Source: Bacillota bacterium
GTDB taxonomy: Bacteria > Bacillota > Clostridia > Lachnospirales > Lachnospiraceae
Reading direction: 5' to 3'
Assembly: GCA_023421075.1 (NCBI GenBank)
Contig: JAEZUM010000054.1
Coordinates: 1-64,000, forward strand
Length of the DNA: 64,000 bases
Positions 34,128 through 43,806 of this stretch are shown here, in pieces. Position 1 is the stretch's first letter. The number at the start of each line of letters is the position of its first letter. The notes below the pieces were generated by a model. It saw only the letters and a list, made by a program, of their open reading frames with translations, was not told the origin of the DNA and did not search any database. Made by a program: the position numbers and the translations under genes.

Positions 34128-34781
34128 TTAGAACTCTTTTTTGCGATAGATTCCGATGGAGATCGTATATGATACTACCAATACGAAGAGTAAAACCAAA
34201 GGAACAAGTACTGCTGCGTTGTGGGCCAACCTTTCGGCAAATGTGATCAACTGCTCCGGAATAACAAAGTCCCCGGACTTAACCGCATTACCGATGAAAT
34301 AGATAATTGCAAAGGGTATTAAGTATATAGCAAAGAAGATAAATCTTGCTTTCTCAACACCGAGCTTCGTAATGAACGGTAATGCAATACAATAAAACAG
34401 TATAATAACTGCTCCACCGATCCATGCGCTTTGCATTCCGGACATAAAATCATTATTCTTTTGGAGCATTTTGATTATAATTGTTGATACGGTACCGATC
34501 ACTGCACCGATAAACGTGAGAAGTAACATAATAATGTATTTACCACGTACGATATCCTCTCTTGATACCGGCATGGTCAGTGCATAAACATCCCATTTTG
34601 CTAACTCATCATAAGAATACACACTCAGAGTAAGTATCGCAATCAGCATGGTAAACATACTGCTGAAAAAGCTTGCATCTGTTGTGGTAAATGCCATGAA
34701 CCCGTATAAAACCGCTAAAACAGCAAATATCTTGACATTCTTCTTTAAATTGATGAAATCCTTAAGTATTAATCCTGTCAT
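34128..34781 (-). CDS. ABC-2 transporter permease
   Basis: The 217-residue membrane protein has six hydrophobic segments and starts with MTGLILKDFINLKKN, typical of the ABC2_membrane_5-type permeases linked to YtrA regulators. The ATPase gene ends on the base next to its start, so the two are coupled. The transporter probably exports a cell-envelope-active compound or handles envelope stress. Confidence 0.88.
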   Translation of the reverse strand: MTGLILKDFINLKKNVKIFAVLAVLYGFMAFTTTDASFFSSMFTMLIAILTLSVYSYDELAKWDVYALTMPVSREDIVRGKYIIMLLLTFIGAVIGTVSTIIIKMLQKNNDFMSGMQSAWIGGAVIILFYCIALPFITKLGVEKARFIFFAIYLIPFAIIYFIGNAVKSGDFVIPEQLITFAERLAHNAAVLVPLVLLFVLVVSYTISIGIYRKKEF

Positions 34782-35738
34782 TTAGTTTAACTCCTTTCCC
34801 CTGCTGATGAACAGCATAATCTCCTCAATAGAGGTTCTATCAACATTATTCTGATGGTATTGTCTAGTAAAGGCATCCTTATTCTTAATCATCACCTCTG
34901 CTCCGAAACTGTTCTCACGTACGCTAACAATATAACTGCGGTCAATACCCGATACTTCGTCTTTCGGACAACGAATGATTCCATATTGATAAATCAATTC
35001 ATCCTTACTCTCACTGAAAACAATACGCCCTTTATGAATAAAGGTAACATAATCTGCTATTTTCTCAATATCACTTATGATATGGGAGGATAAGAGAATG
35101 GTGTGATCCTCTTCCTGGATAAATTCAAGAAAGATATCGAGGATCTCATCACGAACCATAGGGTCAAGACCACTGGTCGCCTCATCCAATATTAAGAGCT
35201 TTGAATGATGAGATAAAGCAATTGCAATCGACAGCTTCATCTTCATTCCTCTGGAATATTCCTTGATATTTTTCCGCTCCGGCAAATCAAACCGCTTAAC
35301 ATACTCCGTAAACATCTGACTGTCCCAGTTCCTATAGATATTCTTCATTACAAAATCAACATTTCCAAGATTGAGGTTATCATGAAGATTACTTCCGTCA
35401 AAAACAACACCAAGAGAAGCTTTTACCTCAACCGGAAGATCCCTGGAGGAGCATCCCAGAATACTAACCTCTCCTTCGTCTGTTTTGATCAAATCCAGGA
35501 TTGCCTTGATCGTTGTGGTCTTACCGGCTCCGTTTTCTCCAACAAAACCCATGATCGTTCCCTTCGGCACAGTAAAACTGACCTTATCCAGAGTGAAATC
35601 CTTGTATTTCTTGGTCAATCCCTTAATAACCAGTGCATCGGACATCGGAAGCTCCGACGGCACTCTAAGTTTATCATTTTTATTTGCTGACCTTGCTTCT
35701 GTTACCATACTGTTTTCTGCTGTATAAGTATTTGGCAT
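34782..35738 (-). CDS. ABC transporter ATP-binding protein (BcrA/YtrB type)
   Basis: The 318-residue ATPase has Walker A (GENGAGKTTT, about residue 68), signature YSRGMKMKL (about residue 160), Walker B (LLILDEATSGLD) and LLSSHIISDIE. The C-terminal 90 residues form the usual accessory domain. An extra 35-residue polar N-terminus precedes the normal start; GGAGG 7 nt before 35738 supports it. It is the second gene of a GntR-ATPase-permease operon. Confidence 0.92.
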   Translation of the reverse strand: MPNTYTAENSMVTEARSANKNDKLRVPSELPMSDALVIKGLTKKYKDFTLDKVSFTVPKGTIMGFVGENGAGKTTTIKAILDLIKTDEGEVSILGCSSRDLPVEVKASLGVVFDGSNLHDNLNLGNVDFVMKNIYRNWDSQMFTEYVKRFDLPERKNIKEYSRGMKMKLSIAIALSHHSKLLILDEATSGLDPMVRDEILDIFLEFIQEEDHTILLSSHIISDIEKIADYVTFIHKGRIVFSESKDELIYQYGIIRCPKDEVSGIDRSYIVSVRENSFGAEVMIKNKDAFTRQYHQNNVDRTSIEEIMLFISRGKELN

Positions 35739-35740
35739 AA

Positions 35741-36115
35741 CTAATCCTCCTCATAAACCAACTTTATTATTTCCTGGATTTCTTCCAGACTAATCCCTCC
35801 GGCTTTGGCTCCGGCAACTGCCTTGCTCAGGTGTTCTTCCACGATACGGAGTTGTTCTTCTTTGACAAACTCCATATTTTTCTCAGCCACAAAGCTTCCT
35901 TTTCCAATAACCGTGTAGATGAATCCGTCGCGCTCCAGATCCTCATAGGCTCTCTTCGTAGTGATGACACTTATTCTTAATTCCTTCGCCAGCATACGCA
36001 TCGAGGGCAGTAAGCTTCCTGCCTCCAGCTCGCCGGTAATAATAGCTTGCTTCATCTGGGAAGTAATCTGTTCATAAATAGGTTTATCGCTGGAGTTGCT
36101 AATCAGTATATTCAT
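35741..36115 (-). CDS. GntR-family regulator, YtrA type
   Basis: The 124-residue protein has a GntR winged helix (SDKPIYEQITSQMKQAIITGEL start; LPSMRMLAKELRISVITTKRAYEDLERDG) and only a short helical tail for dimerisation, which defines the YtrA subgroup. These regulators repress the ABC transporter operon they head. A GTGTATA-N7-TATACAC palindrome directly after the -10 of the operon promoter is the likely operator. Confidence 0.92.
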   Translation of the reverse strand: MNILISNSSDKPIYEQITSQMKQAIITGELEAGSLLPSMRMLAKELRISVITTKRAYEDLERDGFIYTVIGKGSFVAEKNMEFVKEEQLRIVEEHLSKAVAGAKAGGISLEEIQEIIKLVYEED

Positions 36116-36155
36116 ATTTCACCTCCGTGATGGTATTTGCCAATACGCAAGCATA

Positions 36156-36176
36156 GTGTATATATTTAATATACAC
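36156..36176. promoter_or_regulatory. Operator of the YtrA-type operon
   Basis: GTGTATA-TATTTAA-TATACAC, perfect 7-bp arms, immediately downstream of the -10 element at 36177-36182. Position and symmetry suit a GntR repressor. Confidence 0.7.
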
Positions 36177-36205
36177 ACTATAACACCACATTTTTCATAT
36201 GTCAA
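36177..36205 (-). promoter_or_regulatory. Promoter of the YtrA-type operon
   Basis: On the minus strand TTGACA (36200-36205) and TATAGT (36177-36182) are 17 bp apart. Confidence 0.78.
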
Positions 36206-36218
36206 CAGGTTTTTAACA

Positions 36219-36256
36219 GAAAAAAAGAAGCGCTTCGAATAAACGAAACACTTCTT
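36219..36256 (-). terminator. Terminator of the chemoreceptor gene
   Basis: Read on the minus strand, AAGAAGUGUUUCG pairs with CGAAGCGCUUCUU through G-U wobbles and is followed by a U-run. The wobbles only work on this strand, so a minus-strand transcript is indicated. That orientation reads in the YtrA-operon or upstream chemoreceptor direction. Confidence 0.7.
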
Positions 36257-36280
36257 CTCACTTTATAAATCACATGAATA

Positions 36281-38527
36281 TTATACGGTAAACTTTTGAA
36301 CCTCGCCAACCAATTTCTCTGCATTGCTGTTAAGATTAACTGCCGAATCATTGAGGCTTTCTACCGAAGCAACCTGATTGGTAGCTGTCTGATTAACATT
36401 ATTAGAGGAGGCTGCGATCTCTTCAAGAACAGCAGATATATTTTCGATTGCACCGAGAGTACTGATACGAGCTTCCTCAATATTCTCAACGTTTTCAGTA
36501 ATATGTCCTAAGAATACAACGAGCTTCTCTACACTGTTATTGATGTTCGTATAGGAATCGGTTGTGTTCTTAACAGCATTCTCCTGAAGTGTTAATACCT
36601 TCTCAGCCTTGCGCGCTGTCTCAACTGCAGTAGTGGTGTCCTCCTGGATACTACCGATGATCTTCTTAATATCATTTACAGAGGTCTTGGACTGCTCAGC
36701 AAGGGTTCGGATCTCACTGGCAACTACTGCAAATCCTTTTCCGTGCTCTCCCGCTCTTGCCGCTTCGATGGATGCATTGAGGGATAATAAATTGGTCTGG
36801 TTTGCAATATCATTAATTACATTAATTATCTTATTAATGGAAGAGGATTTTTCGGACAGCTTCTCAATATCCTTGATAATATCGGTTGTAATCTCTATTG
36901 TAGACCTGGTCTGCTGATTCAACTCTTCTGAAATCACGGTACCTTCCTGAACACTCTTCTTCGTGCTGTCTGCAATCTGTCCGATTTCCTTCGTATTCTC
37001 GCTCACAATTTCAATCTTCTGCGATAAACTATCCATCTGAACCAGACATTCCTCTGCGTCCTTTGCCTGTTGGTTAATTCCCTGCTCGATCTCGTTCATG
37101 GCAGAAGAGATATCCTCAGAGGATTTAAGGAATAATTCTGATGTCTTTGTAACACTGGCTGCCGAGTCGGAAACCTCTCCGCTTAATACCTTAACCTGTT
37201 GAATAAGATCCTTCATCTTGCCAAAGGTCGTCTGAATTTCATCAATTAATATGTGGAACTCATCCTTACGTTTTGAATTGAATTGAACGGTCAGATCACC
37301 CTTTGCGGCAAGCTTTAACTTACCAATAATACCTTTAATCGTCTTATCAATACCGGTTGATAGCCATGCCGCAATGATAACCGCAGCAAAGCAAGCAATA
37401 ATAACGATTATAATCGTAACATTTTTGATGTCAGTTGCCTGACTGGTGATCGTTGATTTAGGCATTAAGGCACATAATGTAGCACCTGTCGTACCAATCT
37501 TTGTATACATAAATAAATAGGTGTCATCCTTATAGTCTACATATTTTGATCCACTATCCTTCTTGGATGTAATTGCTTCCTGATAGAAGGATTCATTCAG
37601 GAATATTTTTTCTGCCTTTAAGGCTTCGATATCAATCTTCGGGTCTTCCCGCTTTAAGGAATAATCGATTATTTCACGGCCATCCTTCGTAACAAGCCCT
37701 AAGAAACCGGTTTTATCAAATTCCAAATCAGCTAAAATATTATTTACCACATCTGCCTTCGTTTCGATTACTACCAAGGAATTCCGGTCTGACATTCTTC
37801 TGATCAGACGCATCGAATAATCTTTACCGCTAGACTTCAGCTTTTCATCCAGAAAGGTATCTTCACCATCCCAAATATTTTCAGTCTGATGACTATCTAA
37901 GTATGTACCTATCTCAGTGTCTCTAAATTCGGCTACAATTCCCTTTTCATAAAACACGCTGGAGGTTGAAATCGAATCTACCTTATCCGATAAAAGGTAG
38001 ATATCCTCTATAAACTCATCTGTAACCTGCTTGGCTACAAGTGAGCTCGAGATCGCCCTTCTGTTCGAATTGGCTTCAAACATTTCATCCACATCCAGGA
38101 AATATCTTCCAATCATATCATCATTCGCATACTGAATGGCTGTTGCTTTCACGGATTCAAAACCAAAACGCAGAAATTCGCCGGCCATATCGATTGCATC
38201 TACGGTTGCCTTCTCATAATTACTTTGTATTCCCACCGATGCCTTTGAAAAAGATACAACACCAAGTATAATTATAAAGACTACCGGCACCAGGAAGGAG
38301 GCAACCAATTTAAATCGCAGGGTTGAGAAAAATTTCACCTTCATCGCATTCTCAAGAAATTCTTCTCTTTCTGACTTGACCTTCTCTTTGGTCGCTTTTA
38401 TCTTCTTTTTTACTTCCTCTTTCTTTTGGTTGGTTGCTTCAACCACATCATTTGTTAACTTTTCTTTCTTTAGTCCCTTCACAATTGTCCCGAGCTTTTT
38501 AGCAAAGCCTTCACCCATTTTTCTCAT
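36281..38527 (-). CDS. Methyl-accepting chemotaxis protein with long cytoplasmic N-terminus
   Basis: The 748-residue receptor has an unusual basic, coiled-coil N-terminal region of about 65 residues (rich in K and E) before the first membrane helix (about 70-92). An extracellular dCache-like sensor (about 93-360), a second helix (about 365-390), HAMP and the signalling domain follow. The hairpin tip has INDIANQTNLLSLNASIEAARAGE, highly conserved in receptors that bind CheW/CheA. It senses an unknown ligand and feeds the chemotaxis system. The K/E-rich extension before the first helix is not typical. Confidence 0.93.
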   Translation of the reverse strand: MRKMGEGFAKKLGTIVKGLKKEKLTNDVVEATNQKKEEVKKKIKATKEKVKSEREEFLENAMKVKFFSTLRFKLVASFLVPVVFIIILGVVSFSKASVGIQSNYEKATVDAIDMAGEFLRFGFESVKATAIQYANDDMIGRYFLDVDEMFEANSNRRAISSSLVAKQVTDEFIEDIYLLSDKVDSISTSSVFYEKGIVAEFRDTEIGTYLDSHQTENIWDGEDTFLDEKLKSSGKDYSMRLIRRMSDRNSLVVIETKADVVNNILADLEFDKTGFLGLVTKDGREIIDYSLKREDPKIDIEALKAEKIFLNESFYQEAITSKKDSGSKYVDYKDDTYLFMYTKIGTTGATLCALMPKSTITSQATDIKNVTIIIVIIACFAAVIIAAWLSTGIDKTIKGIIGKLKLAAKGDLTVQFNSKRKDEFHILIDEIQTTFGKMKDLIQQVKVLSGEVSDSAASVTKTSELFLKSSEDISSAMNEIEQGINQQAKDAEECLVQMDSLSQKIEIVSENTKEIGQIADSTKKSVQEGTVISEELNQQTRSTIEITTDIIKDIEKLSEKSSSINKIINVINDIANQTNLLSLNASIEAARAGEHGKGFAVVASEIRTLAEQSKTSVNDIKKIIGSIQEDTTTAVETARKAEKVLTLQENAVKNTTDSYTNINNSVEKLVVFLGHITENVENIEEARISTLGAIENISAVLEEIAASSNNVNQTATNQVASVESLNDSAVNLNSNAEKLVGEVQKFTV

Positions 38528-38785
38528 TTTTTCCCTCCAGAGTTCTTATGATTGATTAGCTTATGCATTCATATGTATAAGTTTAGATAACTCTATATTA
38601 TGAAATCATTATAGCATTTTGTCGTACATATTACTAGTTATTTAGCTTAACTTAATCACTTTTTCGTACTTTTACACATATTTTCAATATAATTGTAACC
38701 AGTTGCCGGACATACTACTTCTTGCACCTTCACTAGCATTGATGTATAATTATCGATATTCAAGGAAGAACGGAGTGTAACTGCT

Positions 38786-39076
38786 ATGAAAACATTAATC
38801 CCACAATTACTCGCCACTGCGATTTCAGGTACTTTATTCATAACCCTATCTATAAAATTTGGCTGGAGTACAAAGCTATGGGCATTCATTAACCGACGGT
38901 TGAATCCCATCTATAACGCTACCGTTTGGCTTGTTCTTGCCGCCATCTTACATGTGTCCATACAAATGGTCTGTGGTTCCTTAGGAATTACCGATTCTAG
39001 AATAATTACCGGCGTTCTGATTGGCTTTTATTTTGCATTTATTCCCAATCTCGGCAAGAAGAATAAGAATTTATAA
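38786..39076 (+). CDS. Small membrane protein of unknown function, 96 aa
   Basis: The 96-residue product has three hydrophobic segments (about 5-23, 45-65 and 74-90) and a basic tail (GKKNKNL). It has a moderate ribosome site (CGGAG, 10 nt upstream). No family is recognised. It stands alone between a chemoreceptor and an 86-nt hairpin. Confidence 0.55.
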   Translation: MKTLIPQLLATAISGTLFITLSIKFGWSTKLWAFINRRLNPIYNATVWLVLAAILHVSIQMVCGSLGITDSRIITGVLIGFYFAFIPNLGKKNKNL

Positions 39077-39160
39077 AAAGCTTTTATCTGCCATAAATTC
39101 AACATTCAACTGCTGCAATGCATCGTTTTGGTATCCTCGGTTACCCTAATGTATAAAAAA

Positions 39161-39246
39161 GTCCCTATATCCAAACGATAAAATAATCTGCTCGGTCAGC
39201 AATATCACTAAAGCTGGGCAGACTATTTTATCAGTTATATAGGGAC
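39161..39246 (-). terminator. Large hairpin with terminator-like U-run
   Basis: GTCCCTATAT (39161-39170) pairs with 39237-39246, and GATAAAATAATCTGC (39177-39191) pairs with 39218-39232 with one mismatch. An inner CAGC/GCTG pair extends the fold. On the minus strand the stem is followed by six T, so it can end the M42/DUF1349 operon. The length and two-tier stem are unusual for a plain terminator. Confidence 0.65.
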
Positions 39247-39350
39247 GGAAATTAGAAGTAAGCATATTAATTTTATCTCACTATTGTAACTTTGTTTCGT
39301 GTTCTTGTCAAGAAGACGAACAAAATATCATTATATAACTAGTTTCAAGC

Positions 39351-39932
39351 TCATTCCCACATGCAATCGGTTAATGTCATTTCGGTGAAAACAGCCCGAA
39401 AGCTATTTTTGAGAGGACTACAGGCGTAAATACCAAAGGATATCTCATCATATCCCTTCTTAAGATGAAATATTCTCATCTGCTTGAAGTCTTTGCCATT
39501 CTCAGAGACTTCAAACAAATAATCTGCCTCCCGTCTGCTTAACCGATAATACATACTATGTAGCTTCGAGGATATATCGGTGGTTGCCCAATCCGAATAG
39601 CTCTCGTTTGTAACCACGCTCCCCAGCTTACTAATCTGCTCATCCTCATATTCAATCGAGGCTTTTGCCCAGTTTTCACCATCCAGATAGATCACAATAC
39701 CACACTGATCAAATAAAACCTTACTTTTAAATTCTGTTTTCACTGTAAATGTAAAGTATTTCTCCTTCGTACTCATCTGTAAAACCGGTGCATTGTCATG
39801 CACGAAGTTGTAATATGTATTCTGCCATAAATCCGTGTCCGGTTCGGTGTGGAGAACAACTTTATTCTCCTCAATCTTATAATTCTTAGGTTCTCTTATC
39901 CAGGAAAGCTTCTCGGTACTAAAGGTCTCCAT
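39351..39932 (-). CDS. DUF1349 family protein
   Basis: The 193-residue protein matches the DUF1349 (concanavalin-like beta sandwich) family: KLSWIREPKNYKI start, TEPDTDLWQNTYY, a core FDQCGIVIYLDGENWAKASIEY, and ISFGIYACSPL. The fold resembles glycan-binding domains. There is no signal peptide. It is the second gene after an M42 peptidase (23-bp gap), so likely one operon; the reason for that pairing is unknown. Confidence 0.87.
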   Translation of the reverse strand: METFSTEKLSWIREPKNYKIEENKVVLHTEPDTDLWQNTYYNFVHDNAPVLQMSTKEKYFTFTVKTEFKSKVLFDQCGIVIYLDGENWAKASIEYEDEQISKLGSVVTNESYSDWATTDISSKLHSMYYRLSRREADYLFEVSENGKDFKQMRIFHLKKGYDEISFGIYACSPLKNSFRAVFTEMTLTDCMWE

Positions 39933-39955
39933 AACGACTCCTCCTAATTAAATTA

Positions 39956-40981
39956 TTATACTCCAATATATGCCTTTATTAATTTAAAAGTATTCTCAAG
40001 CCCGAGCCGATGGGTTCGTTCCATACCGTGCGAAGCATGAACCCCTTGCCCAATCAGAGCTCCGCGGATATCGTTGCCTGCCCGTAGAGCGCTGGACACA
40101 TCCGATAGATAATGAGGGAATATATCCACTACATAATCTATCTCATTGTCCTTTGCCAAGGCAATCAGACGATTCGTCAACTCATAGTCATAGGGACCGG
40201 AGGAGTCCTTTGCACAGATCGTTACCGTATATTCCGACCCATTCAAATCATCTCCGACGGCTCCCATATCGACGGCAAGGAACTCTTTAATCTCCTGTGG
40301 TATGTGACTCGCCCCATAGCCAACCTCCTCAAAATTACTGATCAGAATTCTCAGTGTCTTCTCCGGGTAACTCTTTCGATCGGACATCTCCTTAAGAACT
40401 CCAAGCAGCACCGCCACAGAGGCTTTATCATCCAAATGCCTTGATTTCACAAAGCCGGTATCCGTATATTGAAATTTGGGATCGAAGCTGATGTAATCTC
40501 CACTGTTAATTCCAAGCGTCAATACTTCCTCCTTGTTCTTCACAATCTCATCGAGACGGATCAGCATATTGCGGTCCGTACGCTCTATGGTTCTGGCATC
40601 ATCATAACTATGAACAGAGGAACTCTTGATTAAGATTGTTCCGGTATAGGTTCTTCCATCTCTGGTATGTACCTTACAATAGGCGCCTTCTACGCTATGC
40701 ATAGTGTAGCCGCCGATTAGTGTGAACTTGAGCGTTCCGTCCGGATCAACGGAACGTACCATTGCTCCAAGGGTATCGACATGCGCAGACAAACCGATTG
40801 TTTCATTTCCTTTTCCGGGTACCGATATGATAAGGCCTCCTTTTTGATTAAGGTCACAGGAATAACCAAAGCCTTCTGCTTCTTTCCTAACGAATTCCAT
40901 TATCTCCTTTGTATAACCGGAGGGACTCGGTATATTTACTAAGCTTTCTATTGTTTTAATAATATAATCCATTGTTTCCAT
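39956..40981 (-). CDS. M42-family metallopeptidase (glutamyl aminopeptidase/FrvX type)
   Basis: The 341-residue enzyme has the M42 metal ligands: SAHVDTLGAMV (His, Asp, about residue 68), RHLDDKASVAVLL (bridging Asp), NFEEVGYGAS (catalytic Glu pair) and VDMGAVGDD. A final His is in VHASHGMERTH. M42 proteases are large dodecameric cytoplasmic aminopeptidases that trim peptides. The PDZ-like insertion domain (about 90-160) is present. Confidence 0.92.
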   Translation of the reverse strand: METMDYIIKTIESLVNIPSPSGYTKEIMEFVRKEAEGFGYSCDLNQKGGLIISVPGKGNETIGLSAHVDTLGAMVRSVDPDGTLKFTLIGGYTMHSVEGAYCKVHTRDGRTYTGTILIKSSSVHSYDDARTIERTDRNMLIRLDEIVKNKEEVLTLGINSGDYISFDPKFQYTDTGFVKSRHLDDKASVAVLLGVLKEMSDRKSYPEKTLRILISNFEEVGYGASHIPQEIKEFLAVDMGAVGDDLNGSEYTVTICAKDSSGPYDYELTNRLIALAKDNEIDYVVDIFPHYLSDVSSALRAGNDIRGALIGQGVHASHGMERTHRLGLENTFKLIKAYIGV

Positions 40982-41191
40982 TTCTGCTCTCCTATTTCAT
41001 TTTTAAGTCTATTATATCATGAATGCGGGGCTTATTCATATGATCAATTCACAATATACTCACAAAGTGCTCACGATATCCTCACATATCGGGCACAAAG
41101 CTTTCATAATGAACCATTATTATAACTATATGTTAATTTTAATAAATTTTGGAATAAACATTATTCTGACACGATGAAAAGAGGAAATTAT

Positions 41192-43372
41192 ATGACAAAA
41201 GGGATGTCTCATTCACCACTAAAATCTTTATATTCCATTAAGGCCAAGGTTGCTCTATTATGTACCTGCCAGGTCATAATCGCAGTATCATTGCTTTTTA
41301 CTTATCTAATTAATGTATATAAGGATTCGATTACACATAATACGGAGATTACAATGCAAGGTATGTCCACCGCTTACGCAGATAATCTGTCTGAGAAGGC
41401 AATGCAAATCAGTCAATCTGCTAACTTTTTGATGAGCTCGGCTGCAATCTCTTCCTTTATTGAAACGGAGGGAAAGGAGAACTACTCAGAGGTAGAAGAA
41501 TTAGTGAAAATGTTCTTAAACACTAATACCTCTCATGAAGATATCAGTCTGGTTGATGAAAATGGAATCGTCTTATATAGCTCAAACAATGAGCTGATCG
41601 GTGCCGATTTGTCCGGTGAGACTTACTATACCAAGATGGTATCTACCGGTCTTAGCGCAACAAGCAATGTCTTTACTTCTGATCGTGGTAATGCTTGTAT
41701 CACCTTTGCCATTCCTCTTCGAACCGATATGCAGGTCATAGGCCTCGATACGCAAGCCCTTCCCGGTTCAGATACAGTACAATCTTCTGCTCCTGCAAGC
41801 GACATGCCACAGGGTGGGCCAAGTTTTGAGCAGACTCCTGTGGAAGAATTTACGGGAGCAATCGTTACCTCGGTTATGGTCTCTAATTTTAGCAGTCTTC
41901 TCTCTAATATCAATATCTCTGATTATACCTCGGGTTATGCCTTTGCTCTGGATTCCAACGGTACCTATATTTATCATCCGGAGGAAAGCCTGATTGGTAC
42001 AAAAGCTGATATCAATGAACTCGTCGAAATTGCCACCAATGAACTTACTACAACAGATCAGAGCACAGAGCAGCAGACCTCAGATAATATTACCTTTACG
42101 GAGAATGGTGTTGTAAAATATGCCGGGTATAGTATTGTTGGTGACTATAACTGGTTTCTGTTCCTTTCCGTTGATCAAGCCGAAATCTTATCCCCCTTAA
42201 AATCCGCGGTAGACCGGTCAATCCTGGTCAGCATTCTATTGGCTTTTCTATTGACTATGAGCGCATACCTGCTTGCCGGAAGAATGACTCATCCCATTAA
42301 GCAGATCACACAACTAATCACCAAGACTGCTGAGCTGGATTTTACAGAGGATATTAAGTCCGAAGCCTTATCACGGCGCAAAGACGAAACCGGAGAGATG
42401 AGCAGGGCAATTCAAAGGATGCGTAGTACATTAAAGGGAATCATCGTTCATATCAACGAGGTATCAAATGACGTTAACGAATCCTCTGCTAATCTTACCC
42501 TAATCTCACATACCGTGAACGATCATGTGTCCGATAATTCTGCCACAGCTCAGGAGCTCTCTGCCAGTATGGAGGAAACTGCTGCCACTACAGAACAGAT
42601 ACTTACCTCCATTGAGCAGATTGGGGATCGTTCCAAAGAAATTACGGATAAGACAGGGATCGGAGCTGCACTATCTTCTGAGATAATTCTTCGGGCAGAG
42701 CAGCTGGGATCTGCTACAAAAGCTTCCTCTGTTATCGCCAAGAAGATTTATGAAGAGATAAAATTAAGAACCGCTTCCGCACTGGAACAATCCAAGTCGG
42801 TTCAAAAAATCAATGTTCTTACCAAAGCCATCAAGGAGATATCAAGCCAGACCAATCTATTGGCACTGAACGCATCCATCGAAGCAGCCCGTGCCGGTGA
42901 AGCGGGAAATGGTTTTGCGATTGTTGCAGGAGAGATTGGAAGCTTAGCACAACAATCCTCCAGTGCAGTACATGACATCACTCAGATTGTACAGGAAATA
43001 TATCAAGCTGTTGAGACCATGACAAAAAGCATGGAGCAGACCTTAACCTTCCTGGAACATAATGTACTGATTGATTATAATAATTTTCTGGATAGTAGTG
43101 AAAAATATCATACCGATGCGAAATCAATGAGCAATACTATGGATAGCATCCATGAACAGATTGAATTATTGAATACTAATCTGCACGGAATCTCCGATTC
43201 AATCGCAGAGATTAACCTTATGGTTGGAGATGCTTCCAAGGGTGTCAGTGACGTTGCCGAGAAGAATTCCAAGATTGTAGAAATGACGAACCAAACCCAA
43301 TCAATGGCACTCGGTAATACAGCACATGCGATTGGTTTACGAGAGATCGTTGAGAAATTCAAGCTATCATAA
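41192..43372 (+). CDS. Methyl-accepting chemotaxis protein
   Basis: The start at 41192 (MTKGMSHSPL) is preferred over 41174 because AGAGGA lies 6 nt upstream; this gives 726 residues. It has a membrane helix near residue 20, a dCache-like extracellular domain (about 45-335), a second helix (about 345-365), HAMP (ending near 425) and a signalling domain with SSQTNLLALNASIEAARAGE at the tip. The sensor has a polar, S/T/Q-rich insert (about 185-225). Ligand unknown. Confidence 0.92.
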   Translation: MTKGMSHSPLKSLYSIKAKVALLCTCQVIIAVSLLFTYLINVYKDSITHNTEITMQGMSTAYADNLSEKAMQISQSANFLMSSAAISSFIETEGKENYSEVEELVKMFLNTNTSHEDISLVDENGIVLYSSNNELIGADLSGETYYTKMVSTGLSATSNVFTSDRGNACITFAIPLRTDMQVIGLDTQALPGSDTVQSSAPASDMPQGGPSFEQTPVEEFTGAIVTSVMVSNFSSLLSNINISDYTSGYAFALDSNGTYIYHPEESLIGTKADINELVEIATNELTTTDQSTEQQTSDNITFTENGVVKYAGYSIVGDYNWFLFLSVDQAEILSPLKSAVDRSILVSILLAFLLTMSAYLLAGRMTHPIKQITQLITKTAELDFTEDIKSEALSRRKDETGEMSRAIQRMRSTLKGIIVHINEVSNDVNESSANLTLISHTVNDHVSDNSATAQELSASMEETAATTEQILTSIEQIGDRSKEITDKTGIGAALSSEIILRAEQLGSATKASSVIAKKIYEEIKLRTASALEQSKSVQKINVLTKAIKEISSQTNLLALNASIEAARAGEAGNGFAIVAGEIGSLAQQSSSAVHDITQIVQEIYQAVETMTKSMEQTLTFLEHNVLIDYNNFLDSSEKYHTDAKSMSNTMDSIHEQIELLNTNLHGISDSIAEINLMVGDASKGVSDVAEKNSKIVEMTNQTQSMALGNTAHAIGLREIVEKFKLS

Positions 43373-43383
43373 CAAAGAAGCTT

Positions 43384-43451
43384 TTAAGAAGGAGTATTGA
43401 CTGCACGGAAAATAAGAATTGTATTTTCGGTCAGCATATACTCCTTCTTAA
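43384..43451 (+). terminator. Terminator-like hairpin after the chemoreceptor gene
   Basis: TTAAGAAGGAGTAT (43384-43397) pairs with ATACTCCTTCTTAA (43438-43451). The inner GGAAAATA and TATTTTC extend it. It starts 12 bp after the stop codon. Confidence 0.7.
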
Positions 43452-43498
43452 TAATGTTCCTTATTCTCTAAAAGTAACAAAAGTACAAACTCTGTCTA

Positions 43499-43641
43499 TT
43501 ATATAGAATTCAAATACTGCTCTACCTTCTCCAAAAGCCTTGGCTGTATCAAGGGATAGGTTTGCTGCCCCGGCATCTCCTCCCGCAGGATTACCTGCTC
43601 CATCTCAAAATCCGGTAAAGCACCGAAGCTACTGACTATAA
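43499..43641 (-). pseudogene. C-terminal remnant of a degraded gene
   Basis: The minus strand reads VSSFGALPDFEMEQVILREE and a further 25 protein-like residues before a stop at 43499-43501, with good amphipathic composition. The frame is closed upstream near 43645 and has no start codon or ribosome site. It looks like the tail of a lost gene. I cannot name the family. Confidence 0.35.
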
Positions 43642-43779
43642 TTCAACTTTGGTATGTAATCCTCTAGTGTCCGATACCGTGTTGTAATTTCACCAAACTT
43701 TATATTGTTGATTTCGCGTTATTGTATTATGATACAGCTGTGTAGATTAACTGGCAAAATAATAAATTTTTAGAAATCT

Positions 43780-43806
43780 TGAAGACATTTCATCTTCTCC
43801 CTCGTT
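43780..43806 (+). promoter_or_regulatory. ECF-sigma-type promoter 1 (small peptide gene)
   Basis: TGAAGA (43780-43785), a 17-bp spacer starting CATTTCA, then CGTT (43803-43806). It resembles ECF promoters of the TGAAC/CGT type. The same motif at the same spacing precedes the sigma gene (44067-44093). The leader from here to the small gene contains ATGCC/GGCAT within GTCAT/ATGAC hairpins (43853-43883). Confidence 0.6.

Noticed and set aside
41774..41833. ASDMP in the extracellular part of a chemoreceptor, as in the repeat peptide
   Set aside because: A five-residue match inside a Ser/Pro/Gln-rich linker, in another context. Chance is the likely explanation and nothing else links the two genes.
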